Of a stretch of 64,000 nucleotides of DNA, positions 24,250 through 37,969 are shown in pieces. Position 1 is the first letter of the stretch, and each line of letters begins with the position of its first letter. The DNA comes from Epiperipatus broadwayi (taxonomy: Eukaryota > Onychophora > Udeonychophora > Euonychophora > Peripatidae): positions 3,746,646-3,810,645 of the forward strand of contig JAQFVV010006199.1 of the NCBI GenBank assembly GCA_028023455.1, given 5' to 3'. Position numbers and translations under genes: made by a program. The notes under the pieces are model-generated. The model was not told where the DNA came from. It did not search any database and was given only the letters and a program-made list of their open reading frames with translations.

Positions 24250-25860
24250 TGAATTAAAAAAAGTAATAGTAACTGACATTATGTTATACTAGATTAGATA
24301 GCTATACATAAAATAAATACATTATTCACATATGTATGGTTAATTTTTTAAAGTGATAATCATCTATTTACAATCAAGACAACTATGTAGTTAAGCACTT
24401 AATAATAAATGAGTCACCTGACACATATGCTTCCATTTAAAATGCATGGTGATGTGTATGCCAATTAGGTGCCTAGATTTAATTAATTGATCATGAAAAA
24501 TTAGTATTTTATCAAATTTTAAAAGAGGGGTGTAATATCAGAAACAATTGCAAAAAGAAAAAGACAAACAATTTTAATACTGAATGGGGAAAACAGTTTT
24601 TATTTACCATGATAAATGCAAAATATATGTGTTATATATGTTGTGCAAAATGTGTCATTATTAAAAAAGATGTAAGCATCGAAAGATATTTTAAAACCAT
24701 TTATGTAATATATAAGTGGTGGGCTATGACATTTGGAAAAAATTACAAATAGATCTTGCCCTGAAAAAACATGCCTTATCTGAAATTATATATACACGCA
24801 CACATAGAGAATATTTTGTATCAAACCAATCAACATTTTAAAGTTGTGGGAGATTTTACGATTAAAACTGAAATTTCTGAGGGTAAATTTGGATTTGAAA
24901 ACAGAAATGAAAAATCAATAAACTTGTGAAATTTGTGAGGGGAAAAATCTATATAATTTTTTTTTAATCCAAAGCAAAACTAATAATTGAACCATCCATA
25001 AAAAAGAAATGTTAGATTTAAAAATATATTTTGATTTCAGTAAAAGTCTATTATGAGATTTCAATATATTTAGAAATTCAATACAGGCAGTATTTCGTCA
25101 ATTAATGAGCAGTAAAATAAACAAAGCTAAGACAAAAGCTATTAATATAAATGCATTTAATCACGTATATGCATTACATTGTAGAACATAACCCTAACAA
25201 AAAATTCTTGAAAAAAAAAACAATATAAATTTTATTATTAATGAATATATGAAAAATTGTAAGAATAATATTGAAAAAAAAAAGATATATAAGGTAAATA
25301 AAGAAACAAACATTTTGAACATTTACATTGAATAAAAAAAATATCATAAAAAAACATTATTTTTGATTATTTATGATATTTTTATGATACCATAAAGATA
25401 TCATAAGAAGATTTAATATGATTTTAGAAGGATGAATAGATGTTGCAAAAGTGGTTGATACTCCAGTGAATTTAAGCTAAAATTTAAAAATCATTTTAAA
25501 ATAGTGCAGACTTCAATAGTGATGAAGATATGAGCAAATTCAACAAGAACACAACTGATCTTCTATTGAGAACTGCTACACAATAAGTAATATAAAAAAG
25601 CAATAATCCCTATTCAATGTGCATTTAAATAAATTTATAATTACAACTTTAAATTATCGTAATAGATTTCTAACTATAAGATCTTTCCATTGACTCGTTG
25701 TAAATTGAAAGATTTTGTGAGTATTAATGTGTAATAAGAAATGTGGACTTAATCAGTGAAGTATTAAATAGCTTTATGCTCTCAGAACTAACCGCTTTAG
25801 CTTCACCTATTTATATAGAAAGTAGGTTGAAGTAAAACGGGGTTACCCTCTTTTCTTCCA
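24250..25860. other. No gene seen
   Basis: AT-rich DNA. No supported coding, RNA or repeat feature apart from poly-A and poly-T runs. Confidence 0.6.
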
Positions 25861-25862
25861 AA

Positions 25863-25926
25863 AGGTAAGCTTGTGGCTAAAACCTGTAGAGGTCCCTACT
25901 ATCGTGCATATTCTTGAGGTTACAGC
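25863..25926 (+). repeat. Dispersed repeat, copy 2
   Basis: Shares aagcttgtgg, cctgtagaggtccctactat and attcttgaggtta with the minus strand of 14090-14160. The similarity is limited to ~65 bp. The short open frame covering it (25871-26065) is not supported as a gene. Confidence 0.6.
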
Positions 25927-25929
25927 CAT

Positions 25930-27235
25930 AGTAAATATTACAACTAAGATAAAGCAAATATATTATATAAAAAAAAGAAATATGAAAATATTTGTAAATA
26001 ATTCATTTAGAAGAGTTAAATATTTGGAATTCTGTAAAGTGAAGTGTTGTATGAAAAAGAAATAATAATATAATGAAATATCATTGTGAATGTGCAAAAA
26101 AAGCTATAAAAAAATAAGTGTGTCAGAAGTATTTTGGTATTAGAAAAAAATTGTCCCAACAATAAGAGGGAAAAAATGTTTGCATTATTAAAACAAGGAA
26201 TGGCATCATGATGTGTATGAAACAATTTTACCATGAAATTTATAATAATAAAGATAAAGAAACAAAGTAGCTTTACAATTATAATATCCTTTGAAATATT
26301 AAATATTTAAATAAATGTATAGGACATGGTGAAAATTATTGATATTTCAAAAGAAGCATGTGAAGAAATACAGAAGATATGTATATAATATCAAAATAAA
26401 TGTATGACAAATGATTGGAATAATCAAATATTGATGTTGATATTTTAAATAAATACTAATTACAGTAGATTACATACAAGGATAAAGAGAAATTATAAAA
26501 AAGATCAATGAGTATGGTCTCCCATTCTTACATTGTATTTATAGATTGTGAAATAAATTGGATAAAGCTTTTAAAACCAAAATATTCTCAAATTCTGAAG
26601 AATATTTATCATAATTCAATAATAGTTATTATATGACTATGGACTATAAAAAGATTAACATTTGAAAAGTATTCAACAAGGCAACTACATATCTTTAAAT
26701 CTTTTTACCCAATTTAATGAAAAACATTTTATATATTGAAATGGAAAAGTACAAAATGAAAATGAAATAAATAGAGATTATTCATGGTATTGAAATATTT
26801 CAGATGATGTGGTTGGTTCTGCAAATAATCTTTCAGAGCTTCAAAAAATGTTTTAAAAATTATCATATAAAATTAAAATTATAAATAAATATTAAAAAGA
26901 CAAAAATAATGTTTAATGCATTTTCATAAATGAAGAAGAAGTGGGAATATTCATTTATATAGTGACATCTACAAAGCGCATATGCATTAGCTTATTGGCT
27001 TATTGGTATTACAGTTTATAAAATATCGAGCGCTATATAAAATAAATGTCTTGTTTATAAATGAAGAAAATAAATAATGAATTAAATGAATTTATCTAAC
27101 GTTTATTCCTTGATCAAATTAATTATGTGGATAAAAATATAATTAGTAAATTCACTCACAATTAAATTTGAATAAAGTATTTCTGATAGAAATAATTTAA
27201 GGAAATATAACTATGTATTTTAAAAGACAGTCTTT

Positions 27236-27286
<51 letters not shown>

Positions 27287-30200
27287 ATATATATGTTTTA
27301 TCAGTACTTATATATGAATTTAAGATTTGAATGCTTAATATAAGAACAAAGCTACAGTCTTCAGATCTTAACAAAAATTAAAGAGATGTGTGTTGGGAAT
27401 AACAAAGAGTGATTAAAATGAAATACATGGGCAAAAAAAGAAACAATCTTCATTACATTCTTAAAAGTGCTGGACATGCTTTTAGAAGATATGACAACAT
27501 TGTATAATTGAAGTCTTAACATGAATGCCAATAGATTATAAAAGACATAAAAAGACCATAGATAAAATATAAGAATAAAATAATGAAGTTTGTTGGCATA
27601 GTAGAATCAATGACACATCCTTCAGTAAATTGATAATGTTTAAAAATTAAGATGGTGATAATGTTATACTAGCCTTATCAAGTTATAACTTGTGTTATTA
27701 CTATATTGTTCTTACTCTTATTATATGCATTTGTCAAACTATTATAAATTATTTTTAAGTATAGATTTTTTTTTCAGAAAAATTAAGAATTATTAAAAAA
27801 GTCTAGAATTTGGGAAGTAATAAATTTATAATAATTATGAATATTATACTTTTATCATAAATAACAAAAAGAATTTATGAATTATCACAAAGCCATAGAT
27901 AAGATTTTGTATACCATATGATTACACTATTTTAAAGAAACTCTAATTTTCCCATTCATATCTACAAATTTAATTTTCAAAACTGAGTACATCATTAGCT
28001 TTTGTTGTGTGGGTATTTTATTCTATTTATAGATTTTTTTAAAAAACTTTTTTTTTTAAATATTTGGAATGTTTTATTAAATTGATAATTATACAAATTG
28101 ATCAAATTTATAAATGTTTAACTTTGATTTTTTTTTTTTTATTGAACGAGTATTTTAAATAAAAAAAGAAGTACAATATTCTATAAAACATGTACAAAAA
28201 TACATAATTATTTTCATTTTAAAAAAATAACATCGTTTCGTACCAAATCTGGAAAGATCATAATAATTCCCAGAATATATTATCTACCGTAGTAGATATC
28301 CCTGTATTAAATTAAAAAAAAAAAAAGGTTTTATCTACAAGATTTCTAATTTTCTAGGAAATTTTAAAGTTAAGTGCAAGAGCTCTAACTCTTAATTTCA
28401 GGATAAAAAACTTGAACTTAAATAATTTTTAATAAATTATATCTACTAGCACTCTGTTTAAGACATTAAATTATGTTATTGGACTCAGCCTAATTGCTTA
28501 AAGTGAATTAATTCTTTGCATCAAAATCAATCACAGGTGGACATAAATTTAGAATATATTCACGGATTGTTTTGTTTACAAATGTTTGTACATTAGTACT
28601 TCCATAAAGAACTTAGTGAATTATACATTAATAAAAGTATGTGGTGTTTCCTGAAGATATTTTAGTTGTAATCATATGATAAAAATAGTCCAACACATTG
28701 AAATTATATAGTATAATTTTTTCTGCAGTGCTTTAGAAAATGAGTCTATTCTTTGAAATGTTTAATTATGTGAAAAAAAAGAAGCTTATTTCTTATATTT
28801 AGTTTTCTTTATTTTGTTTGTTTTTTGATTAACTTATTTTTCTATATAAATTTTTATTCAATCTGATAATTTTTACTTACAAAATGTTTTCTGTAGACAT
28901 ATAATTATATATATTTCTCAATAAAGGGGACACTCATCGATAATTGACTATAGATATGACCATGCCTTATAATAATTTTAAACATTATGATCATTGGATT
29001 TCATTTTATACTTTTGTGATTTCACTTTATCTACTATTTGTTTTGCAATAATATTTTTATATATTATATTATTATTCCTTTGATAGATTATTTTTAGAAA
29101 TAAAAAGTGCATTTACTGTCATATTATTATTTTCCAGAAACTTGAACTCTTTTGTTATCATATTCTTGGGATATCGCTGTTCAATGCTATATTAGTCACC
29201 CTTCTTTTATGTGTTAGAAACTTATAACCTGCCCTATGTTTTTTCATATATTATTATTTTAAAGTTTTGATTTTATTCTCTGTGATGATATACTCTTACA
29301 TTAGGCTTATTTTACAGAATCCAGAATAGGGTTATCTCACCATCCTTTTTTTTTTTTTTGATTCAACGACTTGTTCAAACGCATAATAAAAATAAAAGAG
29401 AATTTCTATATGCTTTATATAAAACATCTTATTTTTAAATTTTATTTCATAATTCTTGTCTTATTCATTTTTTTTTTATTTTGGCCACGTAGTGAAGTAA
29501 TAAACTGACTGATTTGAGAACTAAAGGTCCATGTATTCTGTCACTTTAATATTATGATCTCCTAAGCAGTAAAGTATTAAATTATTTATTTGTTGTTTTT
29601 TTAAATGTACTTTGTAATCCACTGATACCATTCAAATTTACGATAAATCAATACAAAAAAAAAAAATATGTTACTACAAAAAACAAAAAAAAATGTGTTT
29701 GTTTAGAGGATTTGAAACTTAAAAAAATTTAATTTTGTATGATGTATTTATTATTAATGAAAGAAATACTTATCTCTAAAAAAAAAATTACTTTAATTTA
29801 TTGTCTTTTGTAATCAGGTTGACTTTGTTTTATTAAAATATATTTCTAAACGAACTCCCTTAATAAATAAAAAAATATATATTTAAATAAACAAACTGAA
29901 TTATAAAATAACTATTTAATCTCAAATTATTTAAAATAATAATACAATAGTTCAAAGATGAGATAAACAGTTACCATACTTTTAATCAACTAAAAACTAG
30001 CAATAAAATAATTACACATGAGAAAAAATGAGCAGGCCACTTTAAATTGAATAAAAATTATTGAATATTAATTAAAAAAAGAAGTACAGTATTTGACATA
30101 CACAAAGTAAATAGAATATATATATATACTGTAGCTGTTCTGCGAGAGAGGATTAAATTATATTCATATCCTATGTGTGTAAGCAAAACCTATAAGTACG

Positions 30201-33200
30201 TACATACAGTCTAACTCACTTCTACTACTATCATTTTTCTATTAACATAATGTTCTAATACAAATATTAATAATAGCACCTCTGAAATATTCTTGATTAC
30301 TATTTCTTTTATTTATTTACTTGTCAAATAAATAATTATATTATAAGATTGATTATCCCATCATCAGGACGGTCAGCCTTTTAAAACATTGAATATAAAT
30401 ATATTGTAAATATCGATAAGTCGATATTATATTTTTTAAATTGTCATTTGTTATTAAAAAAAAAAATCTCTTTAAGTTGATGTTTACATATGAAATATTT
30501 AAATTTTTCTTTTATGTTTATTAAATATAGTTATTATTTGAAGTTATTATTTTATTTATATATATTGATAGTACATCGTTATAAACATTTAATTATTGAA
30601 ATAAATAAGGACATATAAATTATAGATTATAAAAAAATTATTTTATTTATAATGATTATTAAATGCAATAAATAATTATTTATGTATATTTTTAAAGATG
30701 TCAAATTTTCAATTTAATATTTTTTATATATATACTTGATATTTTATTTTTATTTTAATGTTAATTGTTTTAAAAAGAGAACATATATAACATGAGTTTT
30801 AAAATAGCATCTGCTGGCGCATGGAACAACAGCAACAACAATAAGGAAGCCATTATTATTATATATTATTATTGGAATAGATATAGAACAAACAACTGAA
30901 AAATAAAGATTTTATTGTACTTTATTTCTATAAAATTTACTATTCTTCAAAATACTGAAATAATATATATATCTTATGGTAAATACATAAATTATGGCAG
31001 GTTAATCAAGAATCGCAGCCAGGAGGCTGCATCATCGCTTTCATTTATTCCAAAGCAATTTTCAATGGAACAACTAAATAAAAAAATTCAATGTATAAAT
31101 TTCGTCGCGTCTGGAGTTGAAACTTGATATAGCTATCTTAAATGTATAATCGTCAATTTAATCATAATCTGGAAGTAATTGGAATTGACATGCTGGATTT
31201 AACATTTTAATTTGTTTATTTTTTTTTTTTTTTTTAAAAAAAGGAAATTTTAAAACGGATAAAATATGCATATATCTAAGGATTAACAATTTTCTTTAAT
31301 ATAATAATTTTTTCGCCTTTCGATAGAATGCATTCTAATAATAAAAGTAAACGGATAAAAGAACTCATGGAATAAATTAACTTTTGAAAGGAAAATTATC
31401 TAAATGAACTTTAAAAGGTATTTAATAATTTTATATATGTATGAATAATATATAAATATATTTTTGAGATTGATATATTTTTTTTTTATTTACTTTTATT
31501 TTTCATTATAAAATACGTTTTATAAGTAGTCAATTTAATCATCTTGTTTTATAATAATATTAGACATATAACAGATGTTAGGATAAATATTTAAATAATT
31601 TAAAATCTTAAAATGTAATTTATAAGTTGATATTGTATATGAACTATTATATTTATATTATAATTATTAGGCAGAAATATGTCTTTATATATTTAATCTA
31701 TATATACTTATTACAAGTATATACACATAGTTATTCTTTATATTTATATTTAAAACATCAATATTATTTAAAGTTGAACTATAACATAAAATAAAGGATG
31801 TACTATTTGTTTTATAAATAATGTCTTTGTAATTTATTTGAAAGAGCGGTAATATATTATTCTTATTTTTCTTTTAATGATAGAGTCATTATAAATTAAT
31901 TGAATTCACAATTTATTTATATATAACCGGGATAATTTTGTCTTTCTTCAATTTAAATGGAATGCAGCAAGTACGTTCCATTATATTTGGCTTGCCCAAT
32001 CGTGGGCTGCCTCATATATGTTCCATTACAATATATATATATATATGGTATATGAATATATACGATTTTTAATCTTTTTAAAATATAAAAGTTATTCCAT
32101 TGTCTAACAAATGAAATAATTTAAATTTATTTTGTAGTAAAATATCTTATTAAAACTTATTGTAATGTTTCAACTATAACAACCCTGCTACTTATATTCT
32201 CAACTCACTCTTTTCCTAATCTTTTCTTTAATAAACATCTCAGGGGAAATATTGTCTCTCAATTGGATTGATTCAGATACATAACTAAATGTACAACGAT
32301 TTTATTAATTAACATTGAGATACATATTAAAATTAATAAAGAAACAATAATAATCCCTTCACTATCATTACTTTAATTTACTAATCTTTTCATTAATTGG
32401 ATTTATTATTTAACGGATCAATATTTATTAACATTTTTAATAACACAATACTACTCAATAAATTAATTTTAACTAACACTTCGTCGTCAAAATATATTAT
32501 ATTTCAAATATTTTTCTTCTTATATAGTATATGACTTTATAAAACACTTCTATAAATGTTTGATTGATTGACTCTTTATTATGATCATTTAGATTGACAT
32601 CAAATTTTAAATTAACTAACATTTGATAAGTGTAATATCAAATATCTTTATTAATTATAATGTTTTTCTTATTTCTTTTTAAAGATATATCACATAAATA
32701 TGCATTACTTCCAATTATATAAATTACTTATATTTACATGTAGCCATGGTGATAAACGATGATTTGGAAACTAGAAATGAGACTATTGACACTGTATCAA
32801 TTTTAGCAAAACATTCACATGTATTACAATGAAATTATACAAATATTAAACTATTTTTTCACATATCTTAATCGCAATATAAAATATAATAATAAACATA
32901 TATATTAAACAACTTTACAAATTTAAAAAAAAATATCAATGAAGATCATTACTGCAAATTCAAAATAATAAGTACTTCGACATTTAAAATAATATTGTTG
33001 TATTTTAATCTCCTACAACCAAGTTATTTTGTACTATTCATACTAAATTCTAAAACAATGAACTAATATAATTTATTATTTTAAAATAGGACATTTATAA
33101 TCATATTTATTTACATTTTCATATCTTTTTATTTTGCATTTATATGATATTATATAATTAAAATTCTGTAATTTGTATCCCCTTTGCAATACTCTATATT

Positions 33201-33690
33201 CTAACATTAGATTATAATATAAATACTTTATCATTTTTATCTGTTTAGGAAGATATAGCACCAATTAATTTATATTACTCAAAACGATAATAATATATTG
33301 CAAATATTCTTTTACATCATCATTTATACTTAATTTTTTCAGTTTTCATCTTTGATCTCATAGAATAATAAAGCATTCATAAATATTACTCTTTATATTA
33401 TATCACACATATTTGTTCAATTTCTATTATTCTTTCAATAAATTATATTATCTCCAATCACTGGAAAATCCATCTATGCTTCCTACTTATATCTTTAGAC
33501 CATTAATAAGATGTACAACCTGTGCAAGTTTTATGTGAAAACAAGTGTGGGATGGATATCCTATTTAGAATATACTAATAATTTCATGAACTAAATATAA
33601 CATAAGGTCACATTTCAAACTGTGTCTACACTAATTTTGATCACAGCTCCTATTTTCAAGCTCTTACTGATTTAATAGTGTTACTATCTA
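25930..33690. other. No gene seen over ~7.8 kb; one long TA array
   Basis: AT-rich DNA. A (TA)n array spans 27238-27283. Less AT-rich islands lie at 30805-30850 (gcatctgctggcgcatggaa), 31005-31060 (cgcagccaggaggctgcatc, with a small inverted pair) and 31960-32020 (ggcttgcccaatcgtgggct). The short frame 30915-31127 overlaps the second island and could be a remnant, but nothing supports a protein. The islands may be short interspersed elements. Confidence 0.55.
27238..27283. repeat. (TA)n microsatellite
   Basis: About 22 uninterrupted TA units. Self-complementary; no flanking gene. Confidence 0.95.
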
Positions 33691-33706
33691 TTAAAACAGG
33701 CAAAAC

Positions 33707-33771
<65 letters not shown>

Positions 33772-33985
33772 CCACACACAGCAAGCTAGAGTAATCAATG
33801 GTGCTAGAAGGCTTGTGCATAAAATCCCCATCTAGTGCCTACTCATCCAATATCCCCAGACTAGTTTCTGGCTTATGGCCTTCATCAGTGAGGAGCTTTG
33901 GATCTGAGAGCACAGCACTTAGAACTTAGGATTACTCTAGCTTGCTGTGTGTGGCAATATATATAGTGAGTTTTGTCTGTTTTAA
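33691..33985. mobile_element. Ribozyme element A1: inverted repeat around a hammerhead
   Basis: A perfect 26-bp inverted pair, 33771-33796 and 33930-33955 (gattactctagcttgctgtg...), encloses ~130 bp that contains a complete hammerhead on the minus strand. Outside it a second inverted pair extends the palindrome: ttaaaacaggcaaaactcac at 33691-33710 and gtgagttttgtctgttttaa at 33966-33985. The left arm holds a (TA)n run of ~59 bp where the right arm has ~9 bp, so the microsatellite has expanded on one side since the palindrome formed. The interior matches the element at 43.1-43.3 kb, including gaaggcttgtgcataaaatc. Confidence 0.75.
33845..33903 (-). ncRNA. Hammerhead ribozyme, family A copy 1
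   Basis: On the minus strand, 59 nt fold as a type-I-like hammerhead. Stem I outer is AUCCAA/UUGGAU (33903-33898 with 33850-33845). An AGC/UA internal loop follows. Stem I inner is UCCUCA/UGGGGA (33894-33889 with 33858-33853, one U-G wobble). The core is CUGAUGA (33888-33882), then stem II GGC-CAUAA-GCC flanked by A/A, then GAAACUAGUC (33868-33859). ACUAGU is a perfect palindrome, so stem III would form best between two RNAs, as in known dimeric hammerheads. Cleavage would follow GUC, between 33859 and 33858. All invariant bases are present. The A-A at 10.1/11.1 is unusual. Confidence 0.8.
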
Positions 33986-33999
33986 CAACAGTTATATAC

Positions 34000-36515
34000 A
34001 AACATAAGAGCTAGTGATCATGTGATATTTATTTACTATATATTAAGTATAAGTACTCTGATTTACAAAATATTTCAATATCTTTGGCTTAAATAATCAG
34101 ATCCTCAACACTACATGATTTCTAATCTATTTCTCCTGCACCACTCCTCATTAAAGTACTTCTATGAAATCCCTACATCACATTATAATTATTACATCAC
34201 TATTCTCACCCATCTAAACTTATCTCAATATTCTAATTCTCTTAATATTCTGAAAAAGATCAAGAATAAACAAATAATATTTTATGATAAAACTACCCTA
34301 TATCCAAAAACTTATTTGATATTTATCTATAAAGAGTTCAAATTATACATTCAATTTTACAAATATACCAACATTCAAATAAATGAAAATGATTCTCATA
34401 TCTTCTCATTTCATTTATAACTATAAACATTATAATTACCATATTTTTTTATTTTACTTGATTACACATTTGAATTAAATATGCATACTGTTTACTTCCT
34501 TATAGTTACAATTTCTTCATCATTATAAAATCAAAATCCATATATTTTTTATTATACATAACAAAAAAAAATATTCTTAAAATCTAATATTATATATAAC
34601 CAATATACTAACATACTAAATATTATTCTAAAACAAAAAAAGAATATAGTTAACAAAATGAATACAATGTAAACAGTAAAAGTTGTCAACAAAATAGCTA
34701 ATAAATTATTGTCTCTAAAATTAAATGTAATCATTATAATTTATTGGTTCTGAATGGATTAAAACAATCAAATCATAAAAGACTCAAAAAATGAAGATTA
34801 TTGGATCAGAGCACTATCTATCCCTTTGATGTTTAATGGTCACATGATGTTTTAAATAATGATCACTTTCTTTTTTATTAATATATTAAATGCCTTTTTT
34901 ATTATGGAAAACTCAAAAATCATTGTAATCCTGTATATAATCTGAATATTTATTGATAAATTCTGATCATCTATTTAATATTTTGAATTATTCTCTTTCA
35001 GTAAGTTATGCAATGGTATAACTATCATGAATTACTTGCAAAAGTTCCATAACATCTATGCATTAAAATGACTTAAAACCATTATTATTAAATCAATATC
35101 ATTTTCAAATTTACAAATGGTAAAAAAAATATCTGCAAATAAAAAACACACAAAGGATTATGTATTACACATAAATATTCATACCTTTTCCATTTTGAAT
35201 TTCTGCCCCTGGACATCATATGTAAATTTGAGAAATTAAAAAATACAAAATTGAGTTAATTAAATCTCTAGACTAGGTTTTGGATATTGTCTTTTATTAG
35301 TTAATAACATTGGATTTCAACATATATACCTAGCATTCATCTTTGGAGAAAGTAATGTATTATATCTCTTAATATAAATATTGAGTGTAAGTTGGAAAAA
35401 AACGGGCTGCTTTTTAGTAGATACATATATTTTTAAAAATGGAATCAGTTTATCATCTTCTTAACTTCATGAATAAATGTTTGTCACAAAACTAATATTT
35501 AAGCTTACTGCATACATTTTTTTTTTCAATTCAATTTTTATAGCAACACATAAAATTTTATTTCTATATTTTCATTTTACGTTTACTTAATAATTGTTTC
35601 CAAATATTCCATTTTTTAGTTTTCTTTATTGTTGAAACGTTCTTTTGTAAATGATTTTTTTTATTTTTTACGGATTCCTCAGTTTATTCAGTAGAATTCA
35701 TTATTTTTCTTCGAATAAAGATTTTCTTATTTTGTAATCTGTATAAATTGACAAGCTATGAAAAATAGACATATTAAGCAATAATTTAATCTAAAGACAT
35801 AAAAACATACTGAAAGAGAAATCAACATAAATTTAAGTAAATAATTATATATATATGAATGTTTGCAGCCTTGTTTGTTGTTATTGAAGCATTTTAAAAA
35901 TTGAAAAAGTTTATTGCAGATATTGTGCTACACAACCTGCTGTTATTTTTTGCTTCTTTTTTTTAAAAAAAAAATTGAACGTTTTTTTATATATATATAT
36001 ATGTAAATTTCTCTCTGGTTTTAATGATTTTTTTTTAAAAACAAACCAGTTAAAAATATTCATATATTTATATATTTGAGAATTATTTCTAGGGATATAT
36101 ATATATATTTCATCAGTATAGATTTTGAATAAGCTAATCTTAAGAAAAATAGTATCAAATTTAAAATTATTATCAGTGAGTTATCTTTCAGAACGTAGTT
36201 AATTCACAGGGTTTTTTCCCAAGTTTTTCTGATCTTTATTCTTTAATTAAAGAACTTGTACTATTTTTTTTTTTAAGAGTACTTAACTCAGCATTTCATA
36301 ATGTGACAGTTTATTATATTATCTTTTTTATATAATTAATCTGCTGTTAAATATATGTCAAATACAAGTTATCTTTTTTGTTTCTGTAACAAATATATAT
36401 TTTTTTAGTTTAGTTTTTTTTTTTTTAAAAACAAGTCTATGTTTCTAGCATTAATCTAATAATAAAATTTTCAGTGTTTACATTTAACATATGTTTATAG
36501 TAGCACTCTATTTAT
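34000..36515. other. No gene seen
   Basis: AT-rich DNA. The 101-codon frame at 34115-34420 is Ile/Tyr/Leu-rich, as expected from chance in such sequence, and has no recognisable motif. Confidence 0.55.
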
Positions 36516-36519
36516 TCCA

Positions 36520-36646
36520 GATCCATCTATTTTTTTCTCATGTGTCATAGCATCAGCCGGGAAGCGAACCTGCTAACCCGGGACAACTGCTTATAAAACA
36601 GCTGTCGCTTACCTCTCGACCACCAATGCTTGACGGATCCATATAT
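36520..36646 (-). mobile_element. tRNA-derived SINE, copy 1 (diverged head), with target-site duplication
   Basis: Read on the minus strand: GTCAAG, then a tRNA-like body (36629-36549) beginning GCATTGGTGG, with anticodon-arm-like cagctg...cagttg and a TPsiC-like GGTTCGCTTCCCGG. A short tail gacacatgag and poly-A complete it (poly-T at 36531-36537 on the plus strand). It is flanked by 11-bp direct repeats GATCCATCTAT (36520-36530) and GATCCATATAT (36636-36646), one mismatch, which indicate retrotransposition. Head and tail match the copies at 37.5 and 46.1 kb. Confidence 0.75.
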
Positions 36647-36689
36647 TTTATTCTTGAGAAATCAATGAATGCTAAATTGTAGCCATAAT

Positions 36690-36745
36690 CCTCATATCAT
36701 CCACAGACAAATTTCTGGGTAATGACCTTTATTAATGAGGTCATT
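36690..36745 (-). pseudogene. Decayed hammerhead of family A (copy 3)
   Basis: The minus strand aligns with the family A hammerheads: CCTCA, then a broken core TTAATAA (36735-36729) in place of CUGAUGA, AAGGTCATTACCCA for stem II, GAAATTTGTC (36715-36706) and TGTGGATGATATGAG. The core mutations should abolish cleavage. Locally it has become a near-perfect hairpin (aatgacct...aggtcatt). It lies ~45 bp from the SINE copy. Confidence 0.5.
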
Positions 36746-37466
36746 ACAGCCAAACTTCTTACATGCAAAAGTTATTAACCAGAAATTAGCACATATGTCT
36801 AGAATTAATTGATTACAATAAATGACTCTGGAAACACTCTGGAAAAGAATAAAAATAATAAATTACAGTTTGTAAAACCTATATTTTGCTAATTTATCAT
36901 TCCAATTCTTTTTCAAATCTATCTTATTAGAGCCAATATTTTTCTTCTCATTTTCTTTAAAATTTCTTTTCAATATAACAATACATTAAGATTTTAAAAT
37001 GAATTTTTATAAATTTAATGAGCAGTATATTAACCCCTATTATTGTTAACATTCGCTCCAATTTAGATTAATTCTTTTCTTCACAAATTTATCATTTATT
37101 AAACAACTTTCCATTAAATTAAAAACACAAACATGCTCTATAACTTTATATTCAACTATTATTTTTAATTTACATTTTTCCCTTTATTTCATTATTTTCA
37201 TCTCAAAGTTTCTACCATAATGCCACCAAAAAATTCTAATAAATAAATTCTTTTTTCCAAATTTTAAGTCAAAACAATATTGATTTAATAAACTCATTTA
37301 TAATACCTGTTTATTTTGTATTCAGTTGCTCAAAAAATCAAATGGTACTATTTAGTATATATTCAATTGCTCAAAAGTCAAATGATGCTTGAGCATTAAA
37401 CTGACAGAATAAATACAACAATTCTATTATTAAATAACTGAATAAGTCCTTTATTATTTTTTAAAA

Positions 37467-37584
37467 ACTGGAAATCAGTCAAGCGTTAGTGACTTAGTGG
37501 TTAGCATAGCTGCCTTCCAAGCAGCTGGCCTGGGTTCGCTTCCCGGTCAACGCATTTGACATATGAAAAAAAAACTAGAAATCA
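37467..37584 (+). mobile_element. tRNA-Gly-derived SINE, copy 2, with target-site duplication
   Basis: Body 37483-37553 follows a glycine tRNA with anticodon UCC: a GCGTTAG/TCAACGC acceptor pair with two weak pairs, a D arm containing ttagtggttagc, an anticodon arm GCTGC-CTTCCAA-GCAGC (perfect), and a T arm CTGGG-TTCGCTT-CCCGG. A GTCAAG leader precedes it, and ATTTGACATATG plus A9 follows. Direct repeats ACTGGAAATCA (37467-37477) and ACTAGAAATCA (37574-37584) flank it. The body is nearly good enough to be a real tRNA gene, but leader, tail and duplications shared with two other copies show a SINE. Boxes A and B would serve as an internal RNA polymerase III promoter. Confidence 0.8.
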
Positions 37585-37835
37585 ATCCGAAAATAGGGAA
37601 ATCTGACACTTTATCCAGTACTAAACAGTTCAGTAGTAACTGATCGAAAATGTAAAAGTATTATTAGCATTCAATTCTTCAAGTATTTCTATTTTTATAA
37701 AAAAATTATTGCTTATTTTGCCTCATATTTTTATACATATTTTCTCAAATTAAATCTTTTTGTGGGAGAATATCTTAAAAAATAATTTAATTCACCATGT
37801 AAAGAACATTTAAAATTATTAACACTGAGATTAAT

Positions 37836-37966
<131 letters not shown>

Positions 37967-37969
37967 ATA

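Noticed and set aside
34115-34420. 101-codon frame rich in Ile, Tyr and Leu
   Set aside because: No motif, no domain-like pattern, and its composition matches chance frames in such AT-rich DNA.
37483-37553. A functional tRNA-Gly(UCC) gene
   Set aside because: The fold is good, but the leader, tail, poly-A and target-site duplications are shared with two other copies, so it is a SINE head. A functional gene is not excluded but is less likely.
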